The notes under the pieces are model-generated. The model saw nothing but the letters and a program-made list of their open reading frames with translations, was not told the origin of the DNA and did not search any database. Shown here piece after piece: positions 11,761 through 24,022 of a stretch of 64,000 bases of DNA. The number at the start of each line of letters is the position of its first letter. Within the stretch, counting starts at the first letter, position 1. Origin of the DNA: Valencia hispanica (taxonomy: Eukaryota; Chordata; Actinopteri; Cyprinodontiformes; Valenciidae); NCBI GenBank assembly GCA_963556495.2, contig OY747710.1:22323500-22387499 (forward strand), read 5' to 3'. Both the position numbers and the translations under genes were made by a program.

Positions 11761-14700
11761 TTCCAGGGTTTGTAGATTTTTTTATGGTTTTTTTTTGCCA
11801 CAATTTGGGGAAACCAAATGTTGCACATTCAATATCGCTTGCTAATATGCACCTACAGCAGTCTTATAGCAGTTCCAGACAGAAGCATCTAAATAATTAG
11901 TATTGAAAAAGAAATATTCTTATAGATCAAGGGAGGCCGATTTGTGGCCCTTAAAATAATTTTATGTGCCCCCCCTTTTAATTACATAGGTCTGCTTGGA
12001 TGCAATATTTGGTATATATAATATCTTAGGTGTCAAATAATAAAATTCTGTTTTCCAGGAATACATTTTCCTATTTAGAGGGACTTGCACAATCCCTAAT
12101 TCACACGTTTGATTTGGATTTTAGTAATCAACCAAAAGCTCAGAGTGCTGGGGACACCAATGAAGGGGACGGAAAGTGGAAAATATGGACTGATTGTTAT
12201 CAATATCAACATCAACATCATGTATGCTTATAATCAAGAATATCAATATGTTTTTCTAATTTGATCCAGCATTTAGTAAATGCCTAAAATCCATAATTTC
12301 TCGTCTAGTTCAATCTTCCAGTGTCATGCTCTTATACTTACATCACAAGGTAACCCACTGGATTACATCTGCATGTTTGATCCACCCAAAGCAAATCAAA
12401 TGCCAGAACGTTAACCTGTTGAAGTACACTGAGCTTTTTGAGACAATATTTAGAAGCTGTGTTTCGTGTATGGGGGCAGCTGTGAGTCGGTGAAAAAGAG
12501 TAGGAGGCTGTCGGTTCGATTCTAGCTTCTCCTTCAAAGCGCTCTCGCCCAAGTGTTCCCAGCTGGAAACCAGTGGGAATTGTTATTCGTTGTGCTCCAT
12601 CAATCCAAGGTAAAAACTATTCAAACTAATGTTTGCAGCTAAGTAGCAACATGTTCACCATCAGATGGGGATTTGAAAAGCAAAAATTCAGTGTCAGTGA
12701 AAATAAACAGGTCATTGCAGCATTTATTTCTACATTTATACACGCAGAAGCCATATTGGATTTTGATGTCGGGTTGCCAAGCAACCTTTGACTTTTGAAG
12801 CTGGTCTTCCAGAGATGTTCCAGCTGTTTCTCTTCTAGACTAGCAACATTAAAATTCCGACTTCTGAGCAAAAATAAAACTATTCCAGAGACATCTTCGG
12901 AAACAAGCATTTAGTTTTTTTTTTACTTTGCGTCCATCTGGTTTTGTCTTGACAGCTTGCTCATGCTGTTTGCTCGATTGTGAACATTTTCTCAGATCTA
13001 TCCATCCTTGAAGGTCAACCATAAATCTTCTACTTAAAAAGTGAAGGCAAAGTTACCATCCCATCAGCAGAAGTCATACAAGATGCATGCTGATATTGTG
13101 GGGGCACAACATAAGAATACTCAAAAATAATCATATTTGGACCATTTAAAATTCAGTTCATCTGACAGAGCTGTGTATTATCCCCACCAAACTGTGAATG
13201 GAGTTTGATCTCATAAAAGGTCCAATTGGCTTTGACAAGAAAAAAAATAGAATTGAAAGCCTTATTTAGCCACAAATATAATAATTTATCTCATGCAATT
13301 GAACTCAAATACTCCAGCAAGAATAATACTAAACTGCATTAAGGGAGATTATTAAATATATTGCTACTAGAAATAGATTCCAATGGGAAAAAGAAGAAAA
13401 GGGAAATAACTGGAGTTCCCTATTATTTAAAAGGTCTTGCCTCAGTGGAGGGGGCAAGTTACTTAGAATTTGGCTTTTTGAATATGTGTCATTGGGTGTT
13501 TTTTTTTCCCCAACCCATGGAGAGAAAATACATCCTCATTTAGACTATGAAGTCTAACTTAATGTATTCATCATCTTTATTTTAAGAGAGCTGTTTGAGA
13601 TAAAACTGTAATTAAGCTTTTATGCTGGGAAAAATTAACACGATGACGCATCACAAGCTGAATGCTTATTTCACTCCTGATGTGTCATGTGGTCACAAAA
13701 ACCACCATGCAATCATGTCACAAAGGTTATAAACATGAAGATGACATTTCATACGAAGCCTAGGGGTAGCCTTTAGCCAATTAAACCTCACTAAGCTTTA
13801 TAATCAAAGAAAGACTGAGTGTTTTGCAAAAACTCCCAAAGAGGCAGCATTTAAAGCCTTTAAAACAATCTTACCTCCAGTCCATAAACCCAGGAGACGA
13901 TGGGTGCCTGCTGTCAGTCTCTCGTACTGTTATTTCTTCCTCCTTTGTCCTTTACTTAGAGGCCAGAGATCATAAACCTAAAGCAAAGCAAATGAATACC
14001 ACAATTAAATGTTGATTTCCTGAACTGACGGGAATTAAATGTCGCTCCTGACAGTTTCATTTCTAGTTTTATGAAATATGTTGGTTTGCGAAGATGCAAA
14101 TGGATTCACATGCACACCCACACACTATCATATGATATATCACATTAATGTGGAGCATGAAGGGTGAAGTTGGTGGAGGGTTCTCGAAGAACAGAAAAAA
14201 TTTATAGAAACCAACTGCTTCCTCTTTTGACTTCTTTCAGCAAGAAGCCCTCCTGCAGCACGCTGGGCCAGGAAAGCCCACACAAAACACATGTCTCACA
14301 GATAAACATGATTATTACACACCACACAGAAGTGCTGACATATGGGTTAGTATTTGTATTTTCCTGACGTTTCCAGCTCTCTGAAAAAAAATATCGAAAT
14401 GAAAGGCAAGCATGTTTATAAAGAGACCAGTTACTGGTATCAAGGCTTGACCTAAAAAGTTTTGGTTTCAAAACTGAAAGACTGTGACAGAGTAAGGGTT
14501 TCCTTTGGCAGTACAGAGCATAGAGTAAGCAAACATTCCCCCTTTTCCACATTTTACTGCTAATTAATTAGCTTAAGAGGGCTGCTACTCTCTTTCCTCA
14601 CTAACAAAAACAGAAATTTGACAACTTGGAACACTTCCAGTCACAAAAAACATAGACCATCATTGTGTGGAAGCTAAAGGAGCTCCACTCAGATTACAGT

Positions 14701-15204
14701 AATTCTGTTTTTTGATTTTTTTCAAAAAGAGACAAACTATTATGAAGCTTTTGTATGCCAATCGTTTTTATTTTCCAAAGGAAATGGGTTTTTACAGGCA
14801 TAGTAAAACGTGATGTCAATAAAGTCAATGGGAGAGTAAACTAGATGTCCCACATAAAAACCTAGACCTGGAAAACCAAACCTAAATTAGAACAATTGCA
14901 ACAGTGAAGTGCAAATTAACCAGAGGGCATGTCTGTAAAGCAGCCAACGGCAGGCCAGTAGCCCAAACAATTACATCACCCATTTAACCAGCTACCGGAT
15001 CATTCAATTTCCTTTGCTAAAAAAAAAACTAACAAAGAAGTAATATATTCCATCTATTAGTTGTTAATTTTTAATTTCTGTTCAAGTGTATGTTTCAAAA
15101 ACAAAATAACAACAAAAAAATACTATTCATATAACAGCCCTTTTGAATATTTTATTTTTGCACCAATAGGTAATATTCCTGTTCTCATCTTTTAAATAGA
15201 CCTG

Positions 15205-15520
15205 TCCAGGGTTCAATTTCAATTCAATTCAATTCAGTTTATTTATATAGCGCCAATTCACAACAGATGTCATCTCAAGGCACTTAACAAGAAGTCATTT
15301 CTATACATTTATACAAACATTCCAATCAGTTAAAAAGTTTCCTATTTAAGGAATCCCAGCAGATTGCGTCAGTCATTGGCGTGAGGTTGGGCCCCGTTGA
15401 TGATTTACCCTGTACACATCCTCTCACCCAATGAACGCTGGAGGTACCAACCATCCTCCCCTCACAACACTGCAAGGACAAGAGGGATTTGTCTAACAAT
15501 CGTGAAATCACAGTACTTTT
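15205..15520 (+). repeat. Dispersed repeat with TATAGCGCCAATTCACAACA-type core, copy 2
   Basis: Begins with AATTC reiterations and TTTATTTATATAGCGCCAAT, continues TCATCTCAAGGCACTTAACA and runs into CACATCCTCTCACCCAATGA. Longer than copy 1. Confidence 0.6.
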
Positions 15521-16388
15521 ATTTTTTACTACTGAAGCACTGATTAGGCTTTTTCTGGCTAATGCCAGCTGCCAGTTCTCTTCATGGTCTCATCTGCCAG
15601 TCAGGATTTTTACTGATTACATTTTTTTCTTAGGGCTGTAAAATTTGCTGCAGATATTTTTAAAGGTAGTTGTTTTGAATCCAACAGAAAATGAAAGAAT
15701 TACAAGATTTTCCCCATTTATGCATTGAAACATACTTTCCCAACCTTTATCAGTTTTTATTAAACTCAAAAAAGAGCATCAAACTACTGCGACTTCTATA
15801 CATTTAGGCAGAAGGTTTTAGTTTTCATGCATTTAATGAAGAGCAAGAAACTGATTTTTCAGTATTTGCTGATCAAAGATCAAAGACAATCAAGGGGAAA
15901 AGGGTAAATTCTAATCTAAGCAGATTGATCGGTGGATCTCTAATTTTTCCACCAAGTTTTCATACTGTGAGAGTCTCATTCCAGTCCATGGTTAATGTGG
16001 ATAAAGTGTAAATAAATGTGTGATGCAAGCAGCCTGCAGACAACAAAGCATCATGGAGTCAGGTCAGGACACCAGAGGTGAGCGATGAAACACATCCGTC
16101 TAATTGTGTTGCACATAAATGTTTGCACGGTTAACAAAGCTGGTGTTAAGGGTTTGTTACAAAATCCTGAGCCTGTGTGAGTTTGGAAAAGTCCATCCAC
16201 ATGATAATGGTGATTTTTTTCCCCGTTTCCAAATTTAAGTTTTACTCATAAGTGGAAGCGATAATTTCCCAGTACGAAGGACTAACATGCTGCGGCCAAG
16301 ATGGGGAAACCAAACCCAGACGAGTTGAGCTAGTCAGGCCGGTCTGTCAGAGGGGCGAGTCAGCAACACATTTACCTCTATAATGAAT

Positions 16389-16428
16389 ACGCACACACAC
16401 ACACACACACACACAAACAAACAAACAC
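16389..16428. repeat. CA microsatellite
   Basis: About a dozen CA units, then CAAA units. Confidence 0.95.
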
Positions 16429-16571
16429 ACAAGCCCACTGGCTTGACAGTCCTCTCCCCACCCAGTGTGGCAGGCAGAAGCCTTAACCTAACATTACAGC
16501 CTGAGCATGTATCCTGCTGTAACACAGGATTGGGTCAGGATTAAAATAAAACACTGGGTGCGCCGTGGGGA

Positions 16572-16608
16572 GGATGATGATGATAATGATGATGATGATG
16601 ATGATTAA
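16572..16608. repeat. GAT trinucleotide repeat
   Basis: About twelve GAT units with one interruption. Confidence 0.95.
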
Positions 16609-17321
16609 CAGAGCACTGTAGGGAGATCTTTTATTGGCACAGAAGGCGAAATCCAGGAGATCTGTGGCAAGTCATTAGGGCCAAGTATTAGAACTTTTCC
16701 ATCCTATTAGCTAAAAAAAATTATACAAAATGTTGTCATTACATAAAGATCTCCACAATATTCTATATGCCCATGAATGCAAGCACACATCTATTCTACT
16801 ATTTTTGTGTCACGTTGAAACAACAACTTAGAGATACACTTTTTAACAACAGCCACACAGGGGGCGACAAGGGGCTCGTTTGTAAATTGCGTAGAAGAGA
16901 AGAAAATATATATTTTTTAAAAGACATTCCGTTTTTGTGTTCTTTGGATTTTACAGAGCCACATTTCTTAAAAATGACTAACACTTGTTTTTCTTCAATT
17001 GCTCACGTTCTGATTCACAGTTTTATTTAACTGCTATGTGTTTGGCAGCCCCCTTTGGATGGGAGTCTTACTGTCACTGGTGGTACACAGAGAGCCCAGC
17101 AGACTGCATTGGGCAGGTACAGATGATGAAGTTTAAGTCACACGGGCTTGAAAGTCAAGCGGATAGTACAACGAACTGGGAGGAGCAGGAGTCTGGACGC
17201 TGTCAAAGTTGAAAAAAATTATTAGGCCAACACATTCTCAGTCTTTTTCAAGTTCATGAATTCTAACGTTAAATGGTTATTCCACCCCTGAGTGAAATTT
17301 AGCCTGTTGCCATATTCCCCA

Positions 17322-18120
17322 TAATTATTTAAGTGAAGAAGCATTTTGTAATCGGTCCAGTTATTCTCCTATACTGGCAGCACTCCGTTTGCTTTAGCTT
17401 AGCATAAACAATGGAAGTGAATGGTAACAGGTAGCATTTCGTGTGTAAAAGTCATGAAAAGTACTTAATGATTCTAATCATTCCTGGTGACATCAATAAT
17501 CATATCAATTGCAAATGAAAATAATCAATAACATGAAGGAATTACAGGAGCCGATTTAGACTTGGGACTACATTATGACAAAGCACCGCTATCGAGCTGC
17601 CGGGCAAGGAAATGACGCAGCGCCCGCAGAAGCCATCTAAAAGTGGTTTACTCTACAAAGCTGCTAATTATAGCCGAAAACACCGACTAACATCCAAAAC
17701 CTAACCTTCTCTCATGCACATGCACCTGGACTTGCGCAGTCCACTAGATAGGCTATGTATGGCAAGACATTAGTGCCAATTATCAGCACTTTTCCAAGGA
17801 TGAAAATAAAGGCCTTTGCGGGGGATGCGTCATATCCTTTGCGCCTCACAGCGGTACTTTGTCGTTATGTAGTCCCAAGTCTAAATCGGCTCCTTTAATT
17901 CCTTCGTGTTAATTATTTTCATTTGCAATCGATATGATTGTTGAGGTCACCAAAAACAATTAGGATAACTACTGAGTAATTTTCATGACTTCTGCACACA
18001 AAGTGCTAGTTGCTACCATTCAATTGCATTGTTTATGCAAAACAAAAGCAAACTGACTGCTGCCAGATTAGGAGAATGGGCTGGTTACAAAATACCTTTT
18101 CTCACTTATATAACTTTGGG
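17322..18120. mobile_element. Foldback element with ~270-bp inverted arms
   Basis: The segment 17322-17615 is matched, reverse-complemented, by 17855-18120. Shared blocks include GGAGCCGATTTAGACTTGGG against its complement near 17880-17900, and ATAAACAATG near 17404 against CATTGTTTAT near 18030. The arms are diverged by scattered substitutions and small gaps. The centre (17616-17854) holds a further 138-bp segment whose inverted copy lies at 18872-19009. No open reading frame of note. Probably a non-autonomous DNA transposon; family unknown to me. Confidence 0.75.
17660..17797 (+). repeat. 138-bp inverted repeat, copy 1
   Basis: Begins GCTGCTAATTATAGCC and ends near CAGCACTTTTCCAA. It matches the reverse complement of 18872-19009 over the same 138 bases with a modest number of substitutions. 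It sits in the centre of the foldback element. Confidence 0.85.
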
Positions 18121-18269
18121 TAATATGTGGGGTCTCAGACTGGTGTTGGGCCTTAATGTTGTTAAAAGTCTCCAGCTATGTGAAATAACAGTGTTCTGTG
18201 TGGTCATTGAACACAAGGTTTGCCAGCTCTAACTAACAGGCATTCACTGTAAGCTACAGCTGATTGATG

Positions 18270-18860
18270 TAAAAAGCGACCTTCAGTGACCAGATAAAAC
18301 ATCCAGTTATTTTGCCGGTCATAAACAGGTGTTAGAAAACACCACTCACTTATACAAAAATACAGCATCCTTCTGGGTTTTCTCCAACGTCTATGGCATC
18401 CAGACTCTTCCTGTGAGATATCTGAGGACTTTTACACTATCCTAACTTATTAAACGGCATTCAAACTTTTCGCTGCTTATAAACAGGCACTCAAGGACCA
18501 GACATAAAACATCGCTTTTTCTGCCAGTCATAAACAGATGTTCAAAACGCCATTTGCTGAGCATTCTGATAAGCTTTTTGTCATTTTTTTTAGGCTGTCC
18601 TCAATCCTCTGGTGGGATTTTCATTAACTTTTACAACATCTTGGCTTATTAAATTGCGTTTTAGCTCATCACTGAATATCACTTTTCCACAGCTCAGAAA
18701 CAGGAGATAAAGTGGCGTAAATTGCTGTTAAAAGGCAGTTTAATGACTTGATAAGTCCTCCAGGGTTGGTTTGTTTCTGCTGAGAACTTTCCACCAGAAA
18801 ATACGGCATTCTGATTTTTGTGGCATCCTGATTCATTAAGAAGGGCTTTTTTTTTGTTAT
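18270..18860. repeat. Degenerate tandem repeat, unit about 210 bp
   Basis: The blocks GACCAGATAAAACATCC near 18287 and GACCAGACATAAAACATC near 18496 are about 210 bases apart, each followed by a CATAAACAG(G/A)TGTT block. Blocks of the type ACTTTTACA...CTTATTAAA recur near 18428 and 18627. At least two and perhaps three copies, well diverged. It lies between the two 138-bp inverted repeats. Confidence 0.6.
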
Positions 18861-18871
18861 TACTTTCTCTT

Positions 18872-19009
18872 TTGGAAAAGTGCTGATATTTGGCACTAAT
18901 GTCTTGCCATACTTGGCCTATCTAGTGGACTGCGCGCGTCCAGGAGGATGTGCGTGAGAGCAGGTTAGGTTTTGGATGTCAGCCGGTGTTCTCGGCTATA
19001 ATTAGCAGC
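18872..19009 (-). repeat. 138-bp inverted repeat, copy 2, at edge of CpG island
   Basis: Reverse complement of 17660-17797 and of equal length. This copy is more CpG-rich (for example GCGCGCG near 18932), so it may be the less decayed or the ancestral one. It abuts the CpG-rich island. Confidence 0.85.
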
Positions 19010-19900
19010 CCGGTGTTCAGAAATGTACCCGCCGACCCTGGTCCTCTCCTGTCTCACCTGAACGCAAAGCGCGCTCATCTCTTACAGCCTCATCAGCCAG
19101 AAATGTTTCATTTCCCTTAGTTCAAAGGTGGGAGAGAAAAAAAAGACGTCGATAGAGAATATCAGTGAGAAGGACAGTCACCCTGCTGAAGAAGAAGAAG
19201 AAGAAGAAGGGGGAAGGAGGTTTATTCTCGCCACGACTAAAGCGGACTAATAAATCATATTTAATCAAATTGTTCTGTAGTTTTGTGTCATTTCGAGAGG
19301 AATCGGGAGAAGCGGTTACCTGAGTGCCGGTGTGTCACCTGTCCCAACTCGTCGCCTCCCACCTGACCCACACTTCCTGGATTATTCCGTCCCACCCAGA
19401 CGACTTCTCATATAGCTTTAAATTCCCCTTTATTAATCCTCCCAGCGGTTGTCTTCTTAAATGTAGGCTCCGTCCTCACTTCAACGCACGGTAGGGGTTT
19501 TATTCCTCACCAAATGTCCTGTCTCCTGTCCTGCTGTCTCTGCGGACCGCCCGGCTCTCTGGGCTGCTCTGACCCCCCCTCCTCACATACGGTGCTCTGC
19601 CTCCGATCGCCCACTCCGTCTCCCAGCTCCTCCTTTCTGAGAACCAGGAAGCGGCTTGTCCTACTTATTACACCCAGTCGCCGGATTGGCTCTGGCAGGG
19701 CTTGGAGAGGAGACCGCCGGGGTGGGCAGGGCACACGGGGAGGGGTCCAACCGAGGTCTGATAGGCCCGAAGCGGTGCCTGTCGGAGAGGGGTGGGCTCC
19801 TCCTCCTCCTCCGGGCATCTCTGCGCAGAGGTGGGCAGTGAAAGCGGATTGAGGGATATCTGCCACAAGCTTACCTGTCAGATGCAAAAGCATTTTCCGT
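18910..19900. promoter_or_regulatory. CpG-rich island, promoter-like, no gene recognised
   Basis: G+C and CpG density rise sharply against AT-rich flanks, strongest at 19040-19120, 19300-19420 and 19500-19860. There is a CCAAT/ATTGG motif at about 19684-19690. On the minus strand two good donors occur: CTCAG|GTAACC near 19320 and GACAG|GTAAGC near 19875, the latter preceded by an ATG in the reading MLLHLT. This suggests first exons of a minus-strand gene running to lower coordinates, but I found no matching coding exons in 1-18900. Its left margin includes one arm of an inverted repeat. Confidence 0.45.
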
Positions 19901-20517
19901 CGAAACAGAAGTAATAAACTCCTGACTCAGCTATTTGCGAACCCAGAAACCATATGGAGGTGACCATGGATAGAAAATTAGAGCTCCAAACCCGGGGCGC
20001 CTTGCAGATCAGACAAGTAAAAAGGAAACTATACCGTGATAAATGAAACTCTCACAGAGGATGTATCATATCCAGTGTGGAGGCTCAAAGGGCAACAGAA
20101 GGGACTTTTTTAGAATGACTTTTTTTGTGAATCACTCAAAGAAAACAGAAAACAACAGGCTGCCAAGAAAGTCACATCTAATACAAGATAAGATATTATT
20201 ACTGTTCATTAAATTTGCATCAAATCGAAACCTCTAATCTGCATCTAGCAAGAGGTAAGAGGTGTTTGCTGTGTCCCCTACATAGCCTGTGGAAAACTAC
20301 AAACTCGTACTTTTACAGATTACTATCCATCCATAAAGATGAGATTTGTGGCATGCACAACTGTTGCTGGTCTTATGGACAAATTCCCCTGGATGTATCT
20401 TCATAATGCACTAATGTTCTCTAGCAGACATCTACTGCATTCACCAAGTGGGTCTGCAAGGATTTCACACTCTAACTAGGTTACTTCTGAAGACAATTTG
20501 TTGCACTGGATTTTATT

Positions 20518-20645
20518 TACTGCAATGGACTGGCAACTTGTCCAGGGTGTACCCCGCCTCTAGCCGATGATTACTGGAGATAGTCACCAGCCCCCCCAGC
20601 AACCCTGCATAGGATGGACGTGTACAGAAAATGGATGGATGGATT
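20518..20645 (+). mobile_element. tRNA-derived SINE, 3' fragment
   Basis: Reads GGACTGGCAACTTGTCCAGG, then ACCCCGCCTCTAGCC, and ends in GAAAATGGATGGATGGA. Only the tail third of the family consensus is present. Confidence 0.7.
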
Positions 20646-21049
20646 GATTTTATTTAGGGATATTTAAGTAAAAGGGGGTGAATACAAATGGGCCCTGCAG
20701 TTTTCAGATTTTTATTCATAAAACATGTTAATATCCATTTCTAAGTAAATTTGTCGAAAGAGAAATGTTATTTCAAAAACATAACAGCAGAAGACTTCCT
20801 TGTTTGAGTAACTTTAAGTATTCTGCAAGATTGCAACAACTAATTCAAAGATTGTTTTAGTTGTGTGATTGACAGTGTGTTCTGGTTTGAGCCAATAATC
20901 CTACAGGTGGGATTAATCATTTGATTCAGTAAGTTTCAATGCTTTCTGTACCATATAAAGGAGAAAACCCAAACTGAACGACCTGTAGAGCATAATCAGT
21001 ATGTGCTCACATATGCTTCCCAATTATGTAAAAAATAGAACGATTTTGC

Positions 21050-21165
21050 AGGGTTACTTAGCAGGGCAGTTGTTTGAACTGTTTTCATGCAGCAAGAAGG
21101 TCCTGGGTTTCAAATCCCAGGCTGGGGTCTTTCTCCATGGAGATTGGAAGTTCTCCTTGTCAGAT
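21050..21165 (+). mobile_element. tRNA-derived SINE, 5' head fragment
   Basis: Contains the head motifs GCAGCAAGAAGGTCCTGGGT and CAAATCCC and part of the body, then stops. It is 3' truncated, the opposite of the usual 5' truncation. Confidence 0.65.
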
Positions 21166-23559
21166 GTGGAGAGCTGCCAAAGCTGTTACTTTAAAATAAT
21201 ATTTCTAAAGTAGAAGTAAAAGATATGATGCAGTAAAACTATTCTTGTTGGTGCTTTTTTTCATAATTACTCAAGTAAATGTGACCAGTTCCACCTCTAC
21301 CCCCCCAATCCCCCAGTCCATAGCCACATAACCATGCCTATCGCCAAATAACCATCGAGATTGGCTCCAGCCCCTCTGTAACCCCGCAAGAATAACCTGC
21401 AAAAGTTTTGCATTGATTCTTCTTTCTCAGTGCAACCTGCATGGAACTAGAAAGAAAGTTTGTTTAAAGTATTGTCTTTCATGTTTGTTAGCCTAAATAC
21501 CAATCCAGTAGCACCACCTTCCCACTTTCCCTCCCCAGACGCAGCTCTTTGGTCTTTATATGTGACTAAAAAGCAGCCTCTTTCCCCTGCTAAGAAATCT
21601 TTCAAGACTTTAAGTCTATGCTTTGTTTTTGAAGTGGTTATGGGGATGGGAATCACCTTGCTGTCTCAAAGCTCAAATCTCATCCTCATCTGCTGTAACA
21701 TAGCTCCTGCAGTGAGTGTGTATGTGAGCTGGTGGGTTTGTATCGAGGGTGCAGGAAGTCTATATATAATTTTGCGGTGAACTCAGACAGCCCACCTGTA
21801 TTACCACCCCCCTAAACCCTAAATCTGTGCTTGCTCTGCGGTTGTGCTACCAGAATAAGAAGTTACAAATGTGAACAATATGCGTCATCGTTGTACGTTA
21901 TTTCCAGCGTGTTTGCGTGAAAGCAATGGTTCATAGAAGGGGTCAGGACTCTCAAAAGGAATGTGTCTCACTAATCAGAGGGGCTTCAAATAAAAACTGA
22001 ATAACACAAAAAAGAAAGATGTCTATTAGGCTATAATGTAACATATTGTATATTTAAATGACATAATATGAAATCTCCAAAATTATGAAACTAATAGTTT
22101 TTATTTATCTACTGTATAGTGGTTTTCTCTACATAACAGGAACATCTTTAGACTATGTCTTCGTTACCTCTAATGCAAAGAACAATAAAAACGACAAGTT
22201 TTGCTTTATAATTTGTACAAATCACAAATATGTTAACTATTAAAATAATTCTTCAGTATACATTTTAAAAGCAAGGGAATCGCCCAACAAATCCTAAAAA
22301 AAAACAATGAAATGCACAAACATAGATTGTTATTTCATAGTTTTAGCTAGAACTACAGAAGTTATTGACTACCTCTCCAGCTTGATTTCACTGAGAGCAA
22401 TGCACCAATTTACAAACCTGCAGCTGAAAAAAAACGGGGAAAAAAGAAAATAGGGTTATTGTCCTCAATTCAGCATTAGTGTGGAACAAATCAACTCATC
22501 ACACGTTATATAAATGATCATTCAAGTTTTATTTCACATGCTTGGCTTTGAATTTGTTTTTTTCTTTAGAAGTAGATGCAATTTTCTACGGAAAACATAT
22601 TAATACGTTCCATAATTAAATGTTTCGCTTTTAACCCTTATTCTATATTGTGACACCTGATCTGTTGTGAAATTTGCACTGTTACCTCCCGTAAAGCCTC
22701 TCAGATGAATCATTCTGGAGGAGTTACCCTCAGTTTGTGGTTGAACTTGCAGCAGCACATGCAACCTGTTTTAAAGCAGAGCAGGAAGGATCCCGTCGTC
22801 TGTTTGTGGACAGACTGCTGCTGCTATTAGTCTCTCTATATATGTATGCATATAACAACACTGTGGTATAGTAAGGGATAAAAACACTCATTATTTGTCT
22901 TCCTCCTGGTGGTCTAGTTGGTTTCCAGAGGGTAAAGACTTCCCTTTGAGTCTATTTCAGAGCCAAAGTGACAGGCAGCAATTACAGGGCCTGTTTATCT
23001 CCCGACTACCTCTATTCATGGCTAGTAATCCAGGCTGCTCCTGGCATCATTAACCTCTATAGTGCTCTCTTTGGACTTCACAGTGACCTCTAATATTCAT
23101 TTCACAAATTAGAGGTTCTCTAAAAGTATTCTTTTTCTCTCATGTTACCATAAAGTTGGTTTAAAGCAAAAGAAATTGCATCTATAACGGAACTCTCTCC
23201 TTCCTGCTGTGTGCAAATGGTTTTTTTAAAGCACTTTCGCCATCTAGTGGTCACTTTGCAATCTACAATTCGGATTTCCCTGAAAGCTTCTCTTTACGAG
23301 ATGCCTGCACTTCATATAGTGAGGCACCTTTTGTACTGTTGGCATGTAAATCGTGGTAAAGATATGGGTATGGCTGCAACAGGCCGTCACACCCACTAGT
23401 CTTGATACATCCTACAAAATCCCAGTTAACTAATGAAACCCCATTAATATTTACAGCTACACTGTAATGATTTTCTAAGGTTTTGTGGCATCCCTGACTG
23501 TTCTGAATTAAAGATAAATCATAATTTGTTTTTAATTAGTTCAGGTGAATAATTAATTT

Positions 23560-23740
23560 TTTAAAACAAGTCATGGACAAAAAGGATGGTGTCCTTAATG
23601 TAACATTTTGCAGCAGCAACTTTTGCAAAAATTGCTGCAACAAACAAGTGATTTCTGTACTTCAAAGGATTCTAGGCCGTCTGGAAAAGTAGGACGAAAT
23701 GTTATGTTAGTCATTTCCAGGTCTGGAGAAAGAAATAAGA
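23560..23740. mobile_element. Tc1-like fragment (weak)
   Basis: ATTGCTGCAACAAACAAGTG and neighbouring text resemble the subterminal part of a fish Tc1 family. Short and diverged. Confidence 0.3.
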
Positions 23741-23934
23741 ATGTGGGAAAAATAATGTGTGTTTTTAGACTTTAATTCCTACACTGGTCTATTCTTTCTT
23801 TCTTTCATCCATCCTTGGGTCTTCCCTCTCTTCCTTCCTCATACATATCCTTCATTTCTTCCCTTGGCCCTGGCTTCTTTCTCTTATTGTTGTTCCTTTT
23901 TTAATTCTGTCCTTTCTTGTGTCCCACCCCTGGT

Positions 23935-24022
23935 GGACTTGTGACTTGTCCAGGATGTACCTCTCCTCACACCCACTGTGACCCTGGAAGGATAGGTGGA
24001 TATAGACACTGGGTGGATGTTT
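23935..24022 (+). mobile_element. tRNA-derived SINE, diverged 3' fragment
   Basis: GACTTGTCCAGGATGTACCT and a GGATAGGTGGATATAGACA tail match the 3' part of the SINE family with extra divergence. Confidence 0.5.

Larger units (their letters stand above)
10541..17321. other. Intergenic, no gene seen
   Basis: AT-rich DNA with the two dispersed repeats listed, a CA repeat and a GAT repeat. Open frames of 60-116 codons occur at chance level and show no domain. Confidence 0.5.
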
